Origin: Sungkyunkwania multivorans
GTDB lineage: Bacteria > Bacteroidota > Bacteroidia > Flavobacteriales > Flavobacteriaceae
DNA: 64,000 nt
NCBI RefSeq assembly: GCF_042675645.1
Contig: NZ_JBHTJH010000004.1
Coordinates: 496,001 to 560,000 of the forward strand
Direction: 5' to 3'
Position numbers and translations under genes: made by a program. Under the pieces are notes generated by a model. It worked only from the letters and a program-made list of their open reading frames with translations. It made no database searches and was not told where the DNA came from. Within the stretch, counting starts at the first letter, position 1; every line of letters starts with the position of its first letter. This document shows positions 19,231 to 28,539 of this stretch, in pieces.

Positions 19231-19266
19231 AATCCCCAGCCTGTTCAGCCAAGCGGGGATTTTTTT
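19231..19266 (+). terminator. Rho-independent terminator after the GH2 gene
   Basis: AATCCCC at 19231-19237 pairs with GGGGATT at 19255-19261 and is followed directly by a run of seven T. It ends the susC-susD-GH88-GH2 transcript, 26 bases after the GH2 stop, and lies just before the ATG of the next gene. Confidence 0.8.
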
Positions 19267-19270
19267 GGTT

Positions 19271-20440
19271 ATGAGAGGAAGTATTAAAATTCTTGTATTA
19301 TGCCTACTCCTTACGGCAAGTTGCCATAAAACTCCTTCTAATTTCGAACTGGTATCGGAGATTGAAAGAGAACGTATACTTGAGAAAGCATCATCATATC
19401 TTGATGCCAAGCCTATCACTGTCACCGCCAGTTTTTCTGAGCGAAGTGCCGGAGGACGGCACGATTACTTTTCTGAAGGCGACTATTGGTGGCCAAATCC
19501 CGAGGATCCAAAGGGTCCCTATATTAGAAGGGATGGAAGGTCCAATCCGGATAACTTTAACGATCACAGAAAAGCATTGATACGTTTCTGTCAAATTTCG
19601 GGAGCTTTGGCCTCTGCCTATTTGATCACAGAAGATAAAGCGTATGTTCAAAGCTTACGACCCCATTTATTAGCTTGGTTCGTAGATGAGGAAACGAGAA
19701 TGAATCCTCATCTCTTGTATGCGCAAGCGATCAGCGGCAAAGTTACTGGCCGAGGCATTGGGATCATCGATACGGTTCATCTTGCAGAAGTGGCCATGGC
19801 TGTAGAAATATTAGCAGATTCCGAAGTGGCCAGCAATTCGGAGATCGATGCCATAAAGAAATGGTTCAAGGAATACCTTCAGTGGCTCACCTCTCATCAA
19901 TTTGGAATTGATGAGCGTGATCATGGGAATAATCACAGTGTCTGTTGGACTATACAGGTAGCAGCATTCGCAGCGTTGGTGGATGATACGAAGACGCTGG
20001 ATTTTTGTGAGGATCTTTATAAGAACTCCTTGCTGCCTCAACAAATGGATGTCGATGGAAGTTTTCCCAAAGAATTGAATCGGACAAAACCGTATGGGTA
20101 TTCGCTCTTTAACATCGATGCCATGGCAAGTGTTTGCCAGATACTTTCTACCGAAAAAGAGAACCTCTTTAAGTATACCACGAAAGAAGGAAAAAGTCTG
20201 GCTTTGGGGATGCAATTTATCTATCCCTATATTAAAGATAAGGATACTTGGCCTTACCAAAAAGATGTGATGTATTGGGAAGAGTGGCCAGTTAGGCAGT
20301 CTTCATTATTATTTGCGGGAATGGCCTTCGATAACGAATCATACATCAAGTTGTGGACCTCCTTGAATGGTGATTTTCAAACTGCGGAGATCGTGAGGAA
20401 CATGCCTGTAAAACACCCCTTACTGTGGATTGAAAGATAG
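19271..20440 (+). CDS. Alginate-lyase-domain (PF05426) polysaccharide lyase, PL38-like
   Basis: 389 residues from the chosen start. The frame is open from an upstream ATG at 19214, but those codons encode the terminator hairpin, and the ATG at 19271 gives a clean lipoprotein signal (MRGSIKILVLCLLLTASC). Features of the PF05426 (alpha/alpha)-barrel are GDYWWPNPEDPKGPYIRRDG, GIGIIDTVHLAEVAMAVEIL, the active-site segment HGNNHSVCWTIQVAAFAAL with His222, and YGYSLFNIDAM. The fold is shared by PL5 and PL38 enzymes, which cleave poly-mannuronate or glucuronan. Given GH88 and KduI in the locus, a glucuronan-type substrate is a real alternative to alginate. Confidence 0.82.
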   Translation: MRGSIKILVLCLLLTASCHKTPSNFELVSEIERERILEKASSYLDAKPITVTASFSERSAGGRHDYFSEGDYWWPNPEDPKGPYIRRDGRSNPDNFNDHRKALIRFCQISGALASAYLITEDKAYVQSLRPHLLAWFVDEETRMNPHLLYAQAISGKVTGRGIGIIDTVHLAEVAMAVEILADSEVASNSEIDAIKKWFKEYLQWLTSHQFGIDERDHGNNHSVCWTIQVAAFAALVDDTKTLDFCEDLYKNSLLPQQMDVDGSFPKELNRTKPYGYSLFNIDAMASVCQILSTEKENLFKYTTKEGKSLALGMQFIYPYIKDKDTWPYQKDVMYWEEWPVRQSSLLFAGMAFDNESYIKLWTSLNGDFQTAEIVRNMPVKHPLLWIER

Positions 20441-20598
20441 GACGATTCTTTGGATTTACGATTGATTGGGCCTATTGCTATAAGCAACCTACGCTACGTG
20501 TATTTTTCGGACAATTGTGCCCCTTATTTGGTATCATAGATTTAACACTTTCAATAACTTTATACAAATAGGGACCACCAACTAACACTACATTCATT

Positions 20599-21672
20599 AT
20601 GAAAAAAAGAATACTCTCAACGCTAATGCTTTGTATTACCGCTCTTGGATTTGCTCAGGTAAATGGAGACATTTTGATCAACGAATTCTTACCCGATCCA
20701 AATGGTACAGAGAATCAGAAAGAATGGTTCGAAATATGGAATACGACTGCTTCTGATATCGATATAGAAGGTTGGACCATCAGAGACCGATCATCGTCCA
20801 GTAGATGGCATCTGATCGCCAATGGAGGCCCGTTGATCGTGCCGGCTAATGGCTACTTGGTGTTGGGGACCAATACAGATACGGGGACCAATGGAGGTAT
20901 CAATGTTGATTATGCTTACAACTTTGTTTCCCAATCTCCTTTTACAACGGTTACGGCCACAGGCTTCCCAAGTTTTAACAATTCGAATAGCTTTGACGAC
21001 GGAGTTGATGGCTGCAATAGTACGGTCGATACCACTGGAGGGATAAGCGATAATGAAAAAGATGGCGTACGCTTGTTGATGCCCGATATGTCAACGCCGA
21101 TGGACCCTACCGATTTTATCGAGATCGACCGCTTAGAATATGATTACGGATACAATGCTGATAATCTCGTGGCCAACGGTGGAAGTGGTCAACCCATTGG
21201 GATACCCTATCTTCCCTCAATTCCTGGATGGAACGATGGCTATACGCAATTAGAGGGATCTGGTTGTTTCATGGGCAATGAAGACCTAGATAATAACCGA
21301 AGTATTCAACGTATAGGTACCTCAGGCGTGGCTTTGGATGATTGGGCGTTCTCAAATGATGTTAACGTTGCAGGTGAATTTTTTGGAACTCCTGGGGCAG
21401 CCAATAACAATGTGCTGTCTACAGACAAATTCACCCTAGACCCAGACAATTTTGATATTTTTCCAAACCCTGCCACCAATATATTGACCATCAGATCGGA
21501 CAAAGTCGTAATAGAATCCATATCGTTGTTTGATATATTAGGGAAAAATGTTTTTACCGGTAAAGAGATGATCGACGATGGAATCGATGTTTCCAATATT
21601 GCCTCAGGATTATATGTACTAAAAGTGACGGCCAACAATTCAAGCCTTGTTAAAAGAATTGTTATCAACTAA
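20599..21672 (+). CDS. Lamin-tail-domain protein with type IX secretion signal
   Basis: 357 residues. A signal peptide ends in LGFAQ. The lamin tail domain begins at once (GDILINEFLPDPNGTENQKE, WFEIWNTTASDIDIEGW, then VPANGYLVLG), covering about residues 25-130. A variable middle follows, and the last 75 residues form a type A sorting domain (DIFPNPATNILTI ... GLYVLKVTANN ... KRIVIN). The protein is therefore exported by the type IX system and probably cell-surface attached or released. Lamin-tail domains in such proteins are thought to mediate binding; no catalytic motif is visible. It sits between two lyase genes, so a glycan-binding role is an inference. Confidence 0.8.
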   Translation: MKKRILSTLMLCITALGFAQVNGDILINEFLPDPNGTENQKEWFEIWNTTASDIDIEGWTIRDRSSSSRWHLIANGGPLIVPANGYLVLGTNTDTGTNGGINVDYAYNFVSQSPFTTVTATGFPSFNNSNSFDDGVDGCNSTVDTTGGISDNEKDGVRLLMPDMSTPMDPTDFIEIDRLEYDYGYNADNLVANGGSGQPIGIPYLPSIPGWNDGYTQLEGSGCFMGNEDLDNNRSIQRIGTSGVALDDWAFSNDVNVAGEFFGTPGAANNNVLSTDKFTLDPDNFDIFPNPATNILTIRSDKVVIESISLFDILGKNVFTGKEMIDDGIDVSNIASGLYVLKVTANNSSLVKRIVIN

Positions 21673-22045
21673 CCATACCAAAAAGACAGAAAACCACAAA
21701 GGGAGTTTGGACCTCATTTTGATAAGTACCCAATCCCTTTTTTTAAAAATCTTTTCTTTATGATCAAAAAGAATTAAGACTATCCTAAGTTTTCTTTAAG
21801 GGATCATCCGGAGATTCATTTTTAAGATATGGTGGGTAGCATTAATAATGCTCTAAGATATACATAACACAATTCTACTATTAGATATTGACCAAGTTTG
21901 AACTGAATCATCACATCAGACCTAGCGCTAGCTTTGTTCAATTTTTTTAAAATAGATGCAGGTGTTAGGTGAGGTCTTTTGAGCGATTCTCGCAAATGCG
22001 AAAAACAAGTACACAAACTAATAGTAACCACTAAACTTTAAAAAA
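21673..22045 (+). other. Intergenic region upstream of the PL7 gene
   Basis: 373 bases with no protein gene seen. It begins with the terminator of the lamin-tail gene, then AT-rich sequence with a TAGCTTTG box at 21929-21936 that fits the Bacteroidota -7 element. The distance to the PL7 ATG would leave a leader of about 100 bases. Confidence 0.45.
21698..21745 (+). terminator. Terminator after the lamin-tail gene
   Basis: AAAGGGA plus TTGG on the left pair with CCAA plus TCCCTTT on the right, with a two-base bulge and a run of T after it. It lies 26 bases past the stop codon at 21672. Confidence 0.55.
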
Positions 22046-22924
22046 ATGAAAAACCGACCAACCAAAACTTGGATTCCTTCCTATGTCAAAGTTTTCATAC
22101 TTTTCATAGCGATCAGCGCTACCTCCTGTAGCCGCGAAGAACTAGAAACAACAACCGATGAAACTGCTTCGGATGAGGTTGTAACCGATGAGGATCTTAC
22201 GTCGAGATGCACTACAACAGGATATGAATGGCTAGGAAGCAGCCCTAATAACAACGATAACTGGAAACTGCAATATCAAGGCAAAGAAGCCCGTAGAGTA
22301 GGAGGTGACGCCTCCTTTTATACCATAGCGAACTCTCGCTTCGAAGTCGTAGGATCTTCATGTAATCGGCTTCGATTCAGAGTGGACGATTCCGACCCCA
22401 CAACTTCAGGCTCCTCAAATCCAAGGTCAGAACTCAGGGAAATGCGAAAGCTCAGTTCCTCTGGAAAGGAAAAAACGGCTGGCTGGAGCTACACTTCCAC
22501 GAAATATATAGATATCGATTTTAAAGTACGAGAGATGACATCATCCGGTCGATTATCTGTTGCACAAATTCATTCAGGACAGGATGATATTTCACAAATA
22601 AGTGTAGATAAATTGAGCAACGGAAAGTATAAGGTTTCATTGATCGTTGAAGGTGACGATGGTCCAGAATACAAGACCTTGTACGACAATGCCAGTTCCG
22701 GTACTCGATTTAAAATTCGTATGAAGATCGAGGGTAAAAAAGTGAAAGCCCGGAAATTGACCAGCGGCAGTTCCTATACTTCGGCGGTCACCATAAAGAA
22801 TTCAAGCAAATACAGAACGAGTACTTGCTACTTTAAGGCAGGAGCGTATCTCATCGGAGCTAGCTCAGGTAAAGCTAAAGTTGAGTTCTATAAAATAAAG
22901 ACCAGTGGCGCACAAAGTTATTGA
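22046..22924 (+). CDS. PL7 family polysaccharide lyase (alginate lyase type), lipoprotein
   Basis: 292 residues, with a lipoprotein signal (lipobox ATSC) and an acidic linker (residues about 35-55) before a PL7 jelly roll. The three family motifs are visible: RSELREM at residue 127, Q-I-H at 174-176 and YFKAGAY at 262. In PL7 enzymes these hold the Arg, Gln, His and Tyr residues that bind and cleave the uronate chain by beta-elimination. The usual YFKAGxYNQ ends in LI here, a small deviation close to the active site. Most PL7 enzymes act on alginate, though some subfamilies have other uronan substrates. Confidence 0.88.
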   Translation: MKNRPTKTWIPSYVKVFILFIAISATSCSREELETTTDETASDEVVTDEDLTSRCTTTGYEWLGSSPNNNDNWKLQYQGKEARRVGGDASFYTIANSRFEVVGSSCNRLRFRVDDSDPTTSGSSNPRSELREMRKLSSSGKEKTAGWSYTSTKYIDIDFKVREMTSSGRLSVAQIHSGQDDISQISVDKLSNGKYKVSLIVEGDDGPEYKTLYDNASSGTRFKIRMKIEGKKVKARKLTSGSSYTSAVTIKNSSKYRTSTCYFKAGAYLIGASSGKAKVEFYKIKTSGAQSY

Positions 22925-22932
22925 TATGTGAT

Positions 22933-22965
22933 AAAACCGCGGAGCTTGATGTCTCTGCGGTTTTT
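22933..22965. terminator. Bidirectional terminator between PL7 and PL6 genes
   Basis: AAAACCGC...GAG pairs with CTC...GCGGTTTT around an 8-base loop, with A and T tracts on both sides. It serves the convergent PL7 (plus) and PL6 (minus) genes and runs into the PL6 stop codon at 22964-22966. Confidence 0.75.
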
Positions 22966-25354
22966 ATTCTCTCACTAGGCCAATGGTTCCTATGTTATTG
23001 TTTTCTCTTAGAAGTGGTGACTTCTCACTCGGGATAAAAGCATTGCGATCCTCCCATTTAGGGTTTTTGTATTGGATATTCATTTCCTGCGCGCCTTTGC
23101 TCACCTTTACGAAACCGCTATCATAGAACAAGCAGTTGCGAATGCTATTGGAGCTTCCAGCAAGATTCACCGGGTTTTTGATCAGGTAGCTGTCCTCAAA
23201 TACAGAATTTGAGATGGCCACTTTATGGATTCCGTTGGTACGTAGTATCTTGCCTTTTTCGGTATTGGCCACCTTGTGAAAAACACAGTGGTCAATGATG
23301 AGACGCCCTCCTTCGATATTTACATTTGGAGTGGTACGCACATAGTTCACGGCAAATTGTTCGATATTGCTGAAGACACTATTGTTAACAATGATCGTAT
23401 TGGCATTGAAAGCGCCGATATCATCCTTATCGTATGAAAGATTCAATCCTCTGTAACTGTTTTCAAATCTCGAATTCACAAAGCTCAAGGTATCTGCTTT
23501 GGTACCGGCATACGCCTTGAAAATACTTCCGCCATCGGTATTGGTGAAATTTTTGAAGACGCAATGGTCGGCAAAAAGGCTATAAAGACCGGGGCGCTGT
23601 TTATCGGGTGAAACGATGGCATACTTCATCGGACTTGAATGCTCACCATCGAAGGTAATATTATTGATATAGAGCTTTGCATTTTCATTCAGTCTGAAAA
23701 AATGATCTATAGGTTTTGGTAGCTCGTCCTTCGCTTTGATCAAGGTTTCCCCATTTTTTGCACCATTTATCGTCAACGTACCATTGATCTTGATCTTTTT
23801 TTCAATTTCATAGATACCAGGTTCCAAAGATATGACGGAGCCGGAGGCGGCCTTGCCAATGGCCTTTCTCAGCGTTCCTAACCCCGGTTTTATCGCGATT
23901 TCTGAAGGAGCCGCTTTAGGAGTCTTAATATCAGGATTCCAGCCAGGTCCAGCTCTCATGGTCATCGCTCTAGGCAGTTTCGTACTTCCTAAGTTGAAAG
24001 CTCCAGCCGCATAGACCGCTCTTTCCTTTTTTGTGATATCCCATTCGGGACTCTTTGGTGTGCTTTTCACTGATGTCAATATCGGATTGTTCTCAGCAGG
24101 TATGGGAAGTGATTTGACCATTTTCCAGACAATGCTTGTTTTCTCAAACAAATTGGGGTCTACCGCCGCTTGGCTGTCAACGATATTACCGCTAAAAGAG
24201 ATACCGTCTAAGGCGTCATCAGCATCTAAGATCTTCCCACCATCGGAGTTGGTAATGATATTATTGGCAAAGACTGTGCGAATGGGAGCTAAGGTCCTTT
24301 CCGAATCTTTGCCTGCGCCAAATGCCATAGGACCGCAATTGATAATGGTATTATTCTGGATGTCCACATCCTTTACTTGGTGATATCTATTCAAAGGGGA
24401 GTTTGGAACACCGTTCATGATGACAATGGGACCTCGAAGGCCAGTTCCTTTGAGACCGACCAGCAGATTGCTTCGAACGATATGACCTTCATTGATGATA
24501 CGGATCCCGCCAGTATTGGAAACATTGTTTCCAAGAAAGACATTATTTTCTACCAATGCATTGTTGCCATGTCTCAAGGTCAACGTTCCTCGGCTTTCCA
24601 CGAAGAGATTGTTTCTAAAAATATTATCGCCAGATTTGTTACTGATGATCTCAATTTCACCATCACAATTTTTAAAGACATTGTTCTCAACGATGGTTTT
24701 TGACGATCTCATGGAGTTGGTACTGGTACCGATTCGAATACTCTCACCACCATTAGCGCCAAGATCAGGGCGCGCTCCAAAAAAGTTATGATCGATCTTG
24801 TGATTATTCTCTGTGTGTTCATCGCCTTTTAGCCAAACGACCAAGGTAGTGCCAGCGGATACCTTTCCAGTGAAGTTGTTATGGTCCACACGATTGTTCT
24901 TCCCCCAAATATCGACCCAGTGATTTTTCAAATCGGCATCTCTAGTTTTAATATAGGATATCGTAGAATTGGCAAACCGACAGTTATTCGCAAATACTCT
25001 GGAGTCTTTTCTAAATTGAACCACATGTTTAGCTGTGGTATTTCCATCCTTGAACCAAAGTCCACTGACGATGACAAAATTACCATAGATGCTGAGGTTA
25101 GAATCGCCAGTGATAATGACTTTTCCCGGGGTTTCTGCTTTGATGATCACGGGGTTCTCTTTGGTGCCATTACCATATGCCTTGAGTTCCACATCCTTCC
25201 AAACACCATTGGCGAGTAAAATGGTACCACCTCCATCTAAAGAGGCGAGGGCAGCATTTAATTCATCAGTATTGGTCACTCTAATATCCTGTGCTGGCAC
25301 ATACCAAACAACTACTGCTAGTGCGATCTGAAATAATGCGTTTTTGATGGTCAT
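22964..25354 (-). CDS. PL6 family polysaccharide lyase (chondroitinase-B/alginate lyase fold), two-domain
   Basis: 796 residues. A signal peptide (ending near VPAQ) is followed by a parallel beta helix. The calcium and catalytic residues align with those I recall for AlyGC with a constant offset: Asn201 (NGGESIR), Glu233 and Glu235 (CDGEIEIISNKS), catalytic base Lys240 and acid Arg261 (TLTLRHGNN). The family degrades polymannuronate or mixed alginate, or dermatan sulfate in chondroitinase B. A second beta-helix domain follows from about residue 485 (IAIKPGLGTLRKAIGKAASG), as in the large two-domain PL6 enzymes. It faces the PL7 gene and is separated from the xylose operon by 150 bases. Confidence 0.92.
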   Translation of the reverse strand: MTIKNALFQIALAVVVWYVPAQDIRVTNTDELNAALASLDGGGTILLANGVWKDVELKAYGNGTKENPVIIKAETPGKVIITGDSNLSIYGNFVIVSGLWFKDGNTTAKHVVQFRKDSRVFANNCRFANSTISYIKTRDADLKNHWVDIWGKNNRVDHNNFTGKVSAGTTLVVWLKGDEHTENNHKIDHNFFGARPDLGANGGESIRIGTSTNSMRSSKTIVENNVFKNCDGEIEIISNKSGDNIFRNNLFVESRGTLTLRHGNNALVENNVFLGNNVSNTGGIRIINEGHIVRSNLLVGLKGTGLRGPIVIMNGVPNSPLNRYHQVKDVDIQNNTIINCGPMAFGAGKDSERTLAPIRTVFANNIITNSDGGKILDADDALDGISFSGNIVDSQAAVDPNLFEKTSIVWKMVKSLPIPAENNPILTSVKSTPKSPEWDITKKERAVYAAGAFNLGSTKLPRAMTMRAGPGWNPDIKTPKAAPSEIAIKPGLGTLRKAIGKAASGSVISLEPGIYEIEKKIKINGTLTINGAKNGETLIKAKDELPKPIDHFFRLNENAKLYINNITFDGEHSSPMKYAIVSPDKQRPGLYSLFADHCVFKNFTNTDGGSIFKAYAGTKADTLSFVNSRFENSYRGLNLSYDKDDIGAFNANTIIVNNSVFSNIEQFAVNYVRTTPNVNIEGGRLIIDHCVFHKVANTEKGKILRTNGIHKVAISNSVFEDSYLIKNPVNLAGSSNSIRNCLFYDSGFVKVSKGAQEMNIQYKNPKWEDRNAFIPSEKSPLLRENNNIGTIGLVRE

Positions 25355-25505
25355 TGCGACTTCCCTTAAGATTTATCATAGTTTTTGATAAATATACTCA
25401 AAAACGATTCCGTTTTGATCAGATGCTATTGGCAGGCACATTAAAAGGAACTATTCTTTATCAATTTTGTACAATTTTAACCACTCATAGGATCCAGGTG
25501 TGCCT

Positions 25506-27173
25506 TTATCCAGTAAAATATGCTAAAACGGCAATTACCACTACCACCAAAAGCAAGGATAGAATGACATCGATGGTGTCGTAACTTTTCTTCGAAGCGA
25601 TCTTGTCTTCGCTAGATAAAGTGCCAAATGAGAGCCCCTTGATGCGAGCATAGTTGGGTGCTGTTGTAAGTACACTCACGGAGATACAGAGTATCACCGA
25701 AAAGATGAACATAAAGATGGCCATATGGGCAAAGTTGATGGTTGCAAATTCATATAGTAGACCTGTAGCCGTTGGTTCACCTGTGAGCCTAAAATCTGCA
25801 ATATGTTGCTGATAATATATTTCGGAACCTAGACGCAAAATGAGCAAGAATAACCCCGCGAGTAGTGTAGTGATCGCCGCTTTTGAATTGACCCGTTTCC
25901 AAATGATGCCCAAAAGAAACACAGCTGTCACCGGAGGCGCAATGTAGGATTGCACATTTTGAAGGTATTGATACATCACCCCACCACCTATCTTTTGCAT
26001 AATTGGAATCCAAATGATGCCAAGAATTACGATCATAGCAGTGGCTATCTTTCCAATATTCAATAGCTGACGTTCGGTTTTCTCTGGTTTTAATTTCTTA
26101 TAAATATCGATGGTGAAAATGGTAGAGCACGAATTGAATACCGACGCCAACGAACTCATTAAAGCTGCCATCAAGCCTCCAGCGACCAACCCTTTTAGAC
26201 CAACGGGTAGGAGCGTGGTCACCAACATTGGAAATGCCCTATCTGCTTTGTCCAACGCGAAGACCTCGGGATTTTGTACCGACAAAGCAAACGCGATGAT
26301 ACCTGGAATCAGAAATATGAAAATGGGCAGTAACTTGAGATAGGCACCAAAGATCGCTCCACGACGTCCTATCTTGATATTATTCGCTGCCAATGTCCGT
26401 TGCACGATATATTGATCGGTACACCAATACCAGATCCCTACGATCGTACCACCAAAAAGGAGTCCGGTCCACGGGAAGTCCGGATCACTCATCGGTCGCC
26501 ACATGTTAAAATGCTCTGGTTTTGTGTCTCTTACCGTTGCCGTTAGTTGTTCCCAACCACCGACCTCCACTAGGCCAAAATAGGTGATCATCACCGCTCC
26601 TAGGATCAATATGATGGTCTGCAACGTTTCGGTGTAGATCACCGCTTTCATACCGCCTACAACCGTATAAAGCCCTGTAAAAATAACAATACCAATGGCA
26701 CCATACCAAAAGGGAATGCCAAGGAGTTCCGAAACTACGATACCTCCTGCGTATATGGTCACAGAGACTTTGGTCAACACATACGCCAATAATGAGAATA
26801 CGGACAGAAACCACCGCGATCTGCTGTCAAAACGCTTTTCTAGAAATTCGGGCATGGTAAAAGCCCCACTACGAATATAAAATGGTAGAAAGAGCCAGCC
26901 AAGTAGAAGCACGATCCATGCATGCAGCTCATAGTGGGCCATAGGCATCCCAGATTCGAAACCAGTTCCTGCAAGTCCCACAACATGCTCGGATCCGATG
27001 TTGGAGGCGAAGATGGACGCACCAATGACAAACCAGCCTACATTACGTCCTGCTAAGAAATAGTCTTCTGTGTTCTTGTTCTTTTGAAGGACTACCCATA
27101 CAGCAACGGCTATTAACGCCAAGAGGTACGCACCCAATACCCACCAATCGGCGGTTTCTAGAACTGATTCCAT
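25506..27173 (-). CDS. Sodium/solute symporter (SSS family), probable sugar or uronate uptake
   Basis: 555 residues with about 14 hydrophobic segments and the SSS signature: NKNTEDYFLAGRNVGWFVIG, FASNIGSEHVVGLAG, VYTVVGGMKAVIYTE-like GGMKAV, and LVAGGLMAALMSSLASVFNS. This SGLT-like family couples sodium entry to uptake of sugars across the inner membrane. It lies 30 bases downstream of xylA and ends the GH3-xylB-xylA transcript, so xylose is the likeliest substrate; a uronate is the alternative given the wider locus. Confidence 0.9.
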   Translation of the reverse strand: MESVLETADWWVLGAYLLALIAVAVWVVLQKNKNTEDYFLAGRNVGWFVIGASIFASNIGSEHVVGLAGTGFESGMPMAHYELHAWIVLLLGWLFLPFYIRSGAFTMPEFLEKRFDSRSRWFLSVFSLLAYVLTKVSVTIYAGGIVVSELLGIPFWYGAIGIVIFTGLYTVVGGMKAVIYTETLQTIILILGAVMITYFGLVEVGGWEQLTATVRDTKPEHFNMWRPMSDPDFPWTGLLFGGTIVGIWYWCTDQYIVQRTLAANNIKIGRRGAIFGAYLKLLPIFIFLIPGIIAFALSVQNPEVFALDKADRAFPMLVTTLLPVGLKGLVAGGLMAALMSSLASVFNSCSTIFTIDIYKKLKPEKTERQLLNIGKIATAMIVILGIIWIPIMQKIGGGVMYQYLQNVQSYIAPPVTAVFLLGIIWKRVNSKAAITTLLAGLFLLILRLGSEIYYQQHIADFRLTGEPTATGLLYEFATINFAHMAIFMFIFSVILCISVSVLTTAPNYARIKGLSFGTLSSEDKIASKKSYDTIDVILSLLLVVVVIAVLAYFTG

Positions 27174-27203
27174 ATTCGTTTATTTAGTTGGTTAGAAAGA
27201 TCT

Positions 27204-28511
27204 TTAGATATATTGATTGATGATGTTTTCGAATAATTCCTGTTTACCGCTTCGCGCCTTTATATTTTGGTTTCCTCGCGCATGGACATACAAATCCTCT
27301 AGACTGCTCTTTCCGCTTTCAAACGCCTTTCCGGCTCCTGAGTCAAACGAAGCATAACGTTCCGCTCGCAGCTTTGTATATTCTGAATTTTGCAGAATGT
27401 TATCTGCCGCAATGAGGGCACGAGCAAATACGTCCATGCCACCAATATGGGCATGAAAAATATCTTCGAGATCCGTCGAATTTCTTCGGATCTTCGCATC
27501 AAAATTAACACCACCACCTTGTAGTCCATCAGCCTGAAGGAATACGAGCATCGCTTGTGTAAGTTCATAGACATCCACAGGAAATTGGTCGGTATCCCAT
27601 CCGTTTTGATAATCGCCTCGGTTGGCATCGATGCTTCCTAGAAGTCCGTGATCTGCAGCAACTTGAAGTTCATGCTCAAACGTATGCTGTGCCAAGGTGG
27701 CATGGTTTACTTCGATGTTTAGCTTGAAGTCGTCCATTAGGTCATAACGCGCAAGAAAACCTGCCACTGTAGCGGCATCAAAGTCATACTGATGCTTGCT
27801 GGGTTCCATCGGTTTAGGCTCAATAAAAAAGGTGCCTTTAAAACCCTGTTTACGGGCGTAGTCTCTACACATATGGAGGAAGCGAGCAAAATGTTCTTGT
27901 TCCCGCTTCATATCTGTGTTCAACAGGGACATATAGCCCTCGCGGCCACCCCAGAATACATAATTCTCGCCGTCGAGTTTGATCGTAGCATCTAGGGCGT
28001 TTTTGACCTGCGCCCCGGCATACGCCACAACATCGAAGTCGGGATTGGTCGCCGCACCATTCATATAACGCGGATTGCTGAAACAGTTGGACGTTCCCCA
28101 TAATAATTTAACCCCGGTTGTTTTCTGTTTTTCCAGTGCATAGTCGGTGATCAACGCCAAACGCTTTTCCGATTCAGCAAGACGATCACCTTCTGCGATG
28201 AGGTCAAAGTCGTGAAAGCAATAGTATGGAGCACCTATTTTGGTGATGAACTCAAAGGCCGCATCCATCTTATCTTTGGCCTGTTGAACGGGGTCTGAAT
28301 TTTTCAACCATGGAAATTGTTGAGTAGGAGCCCCAAAAGGATCCGATCCAACTCCGGTGAAGGTATGCCAATAGGCAATTGCGAATTTGAAATGTTCCTT
28401 TAGTGATTTTCCTGAAACGATCTTATTTTCATCGTAATACTTGAAGGCAAAAGGATTTTTGGAGTCTTTCCCTTCAAATGTTATTTTATTGATTCCCTTG
28501 AAATATTCCAT
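27204..28511 (-). CDS. xylA: Xylose isomerase
   Basis: 435 residues, full length for a class II xylose isomerase. The catalytic His and metal ligands are in recognisable blocks: YYCFHDFDLIAEGD, VFWGGREGYMSLLNTD, FIEPKPMEPSKHQYDFD, NIEVNHATLAQHTFEHEL and SIDANRGDYQNGWDTDQFP. It converts D-xylose to D-xylulose in the cytoplasm. It is followed by the symporter and preceded 28 bases upstream by xylB, making a complete xylose entry route. Confidence 0.97.
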   Translation of the reverse strand: MEYFKGINKITFEGKDSKNPFAFKYYDENKIVSGKSLKEHFKFAIAYWHTFTGVGSDPFGAPTQQFPWLKNSDPVQQAKDKMDAAFEFITKIGAPYYCFHDFDLIAEGDRLAESEKRLALITDYALEKQKTTGVKLLWGTSNCFSNPRYMNGAATNPDFDVVAYAGAQVKNALDATIKLDGENYVFWGGREGYMSLLNTDMKREQEHFARFLHMCRDYARKQGFKGTFFIEPKPMEPSKHQYDFDAATVAGFLARYDLMDDFKLNIEVNHATLAQHTFEHELQVAADHGLLGSIDANRGDYQNGWDTDQFPVDVYELTQAMLVFLQADGLQGGGVNFDAKIRRNSTDLEDIFHAHIGGMDVFARALIAADNILQNSEYTKLRAERYASFDSGAGKAFESGKSSLEDLYVHARGNQNIKARSGKQELFENIINQYI

Positions 28512-28539
28512 TCGACCTGATGTTATAATGATTTATGTT

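Noticed and set aside
19811..20260. A 149-codon minus-strand frame
   Set aside because: Antisense to the PF05426 lyase, whose active-site segment lies in this region.
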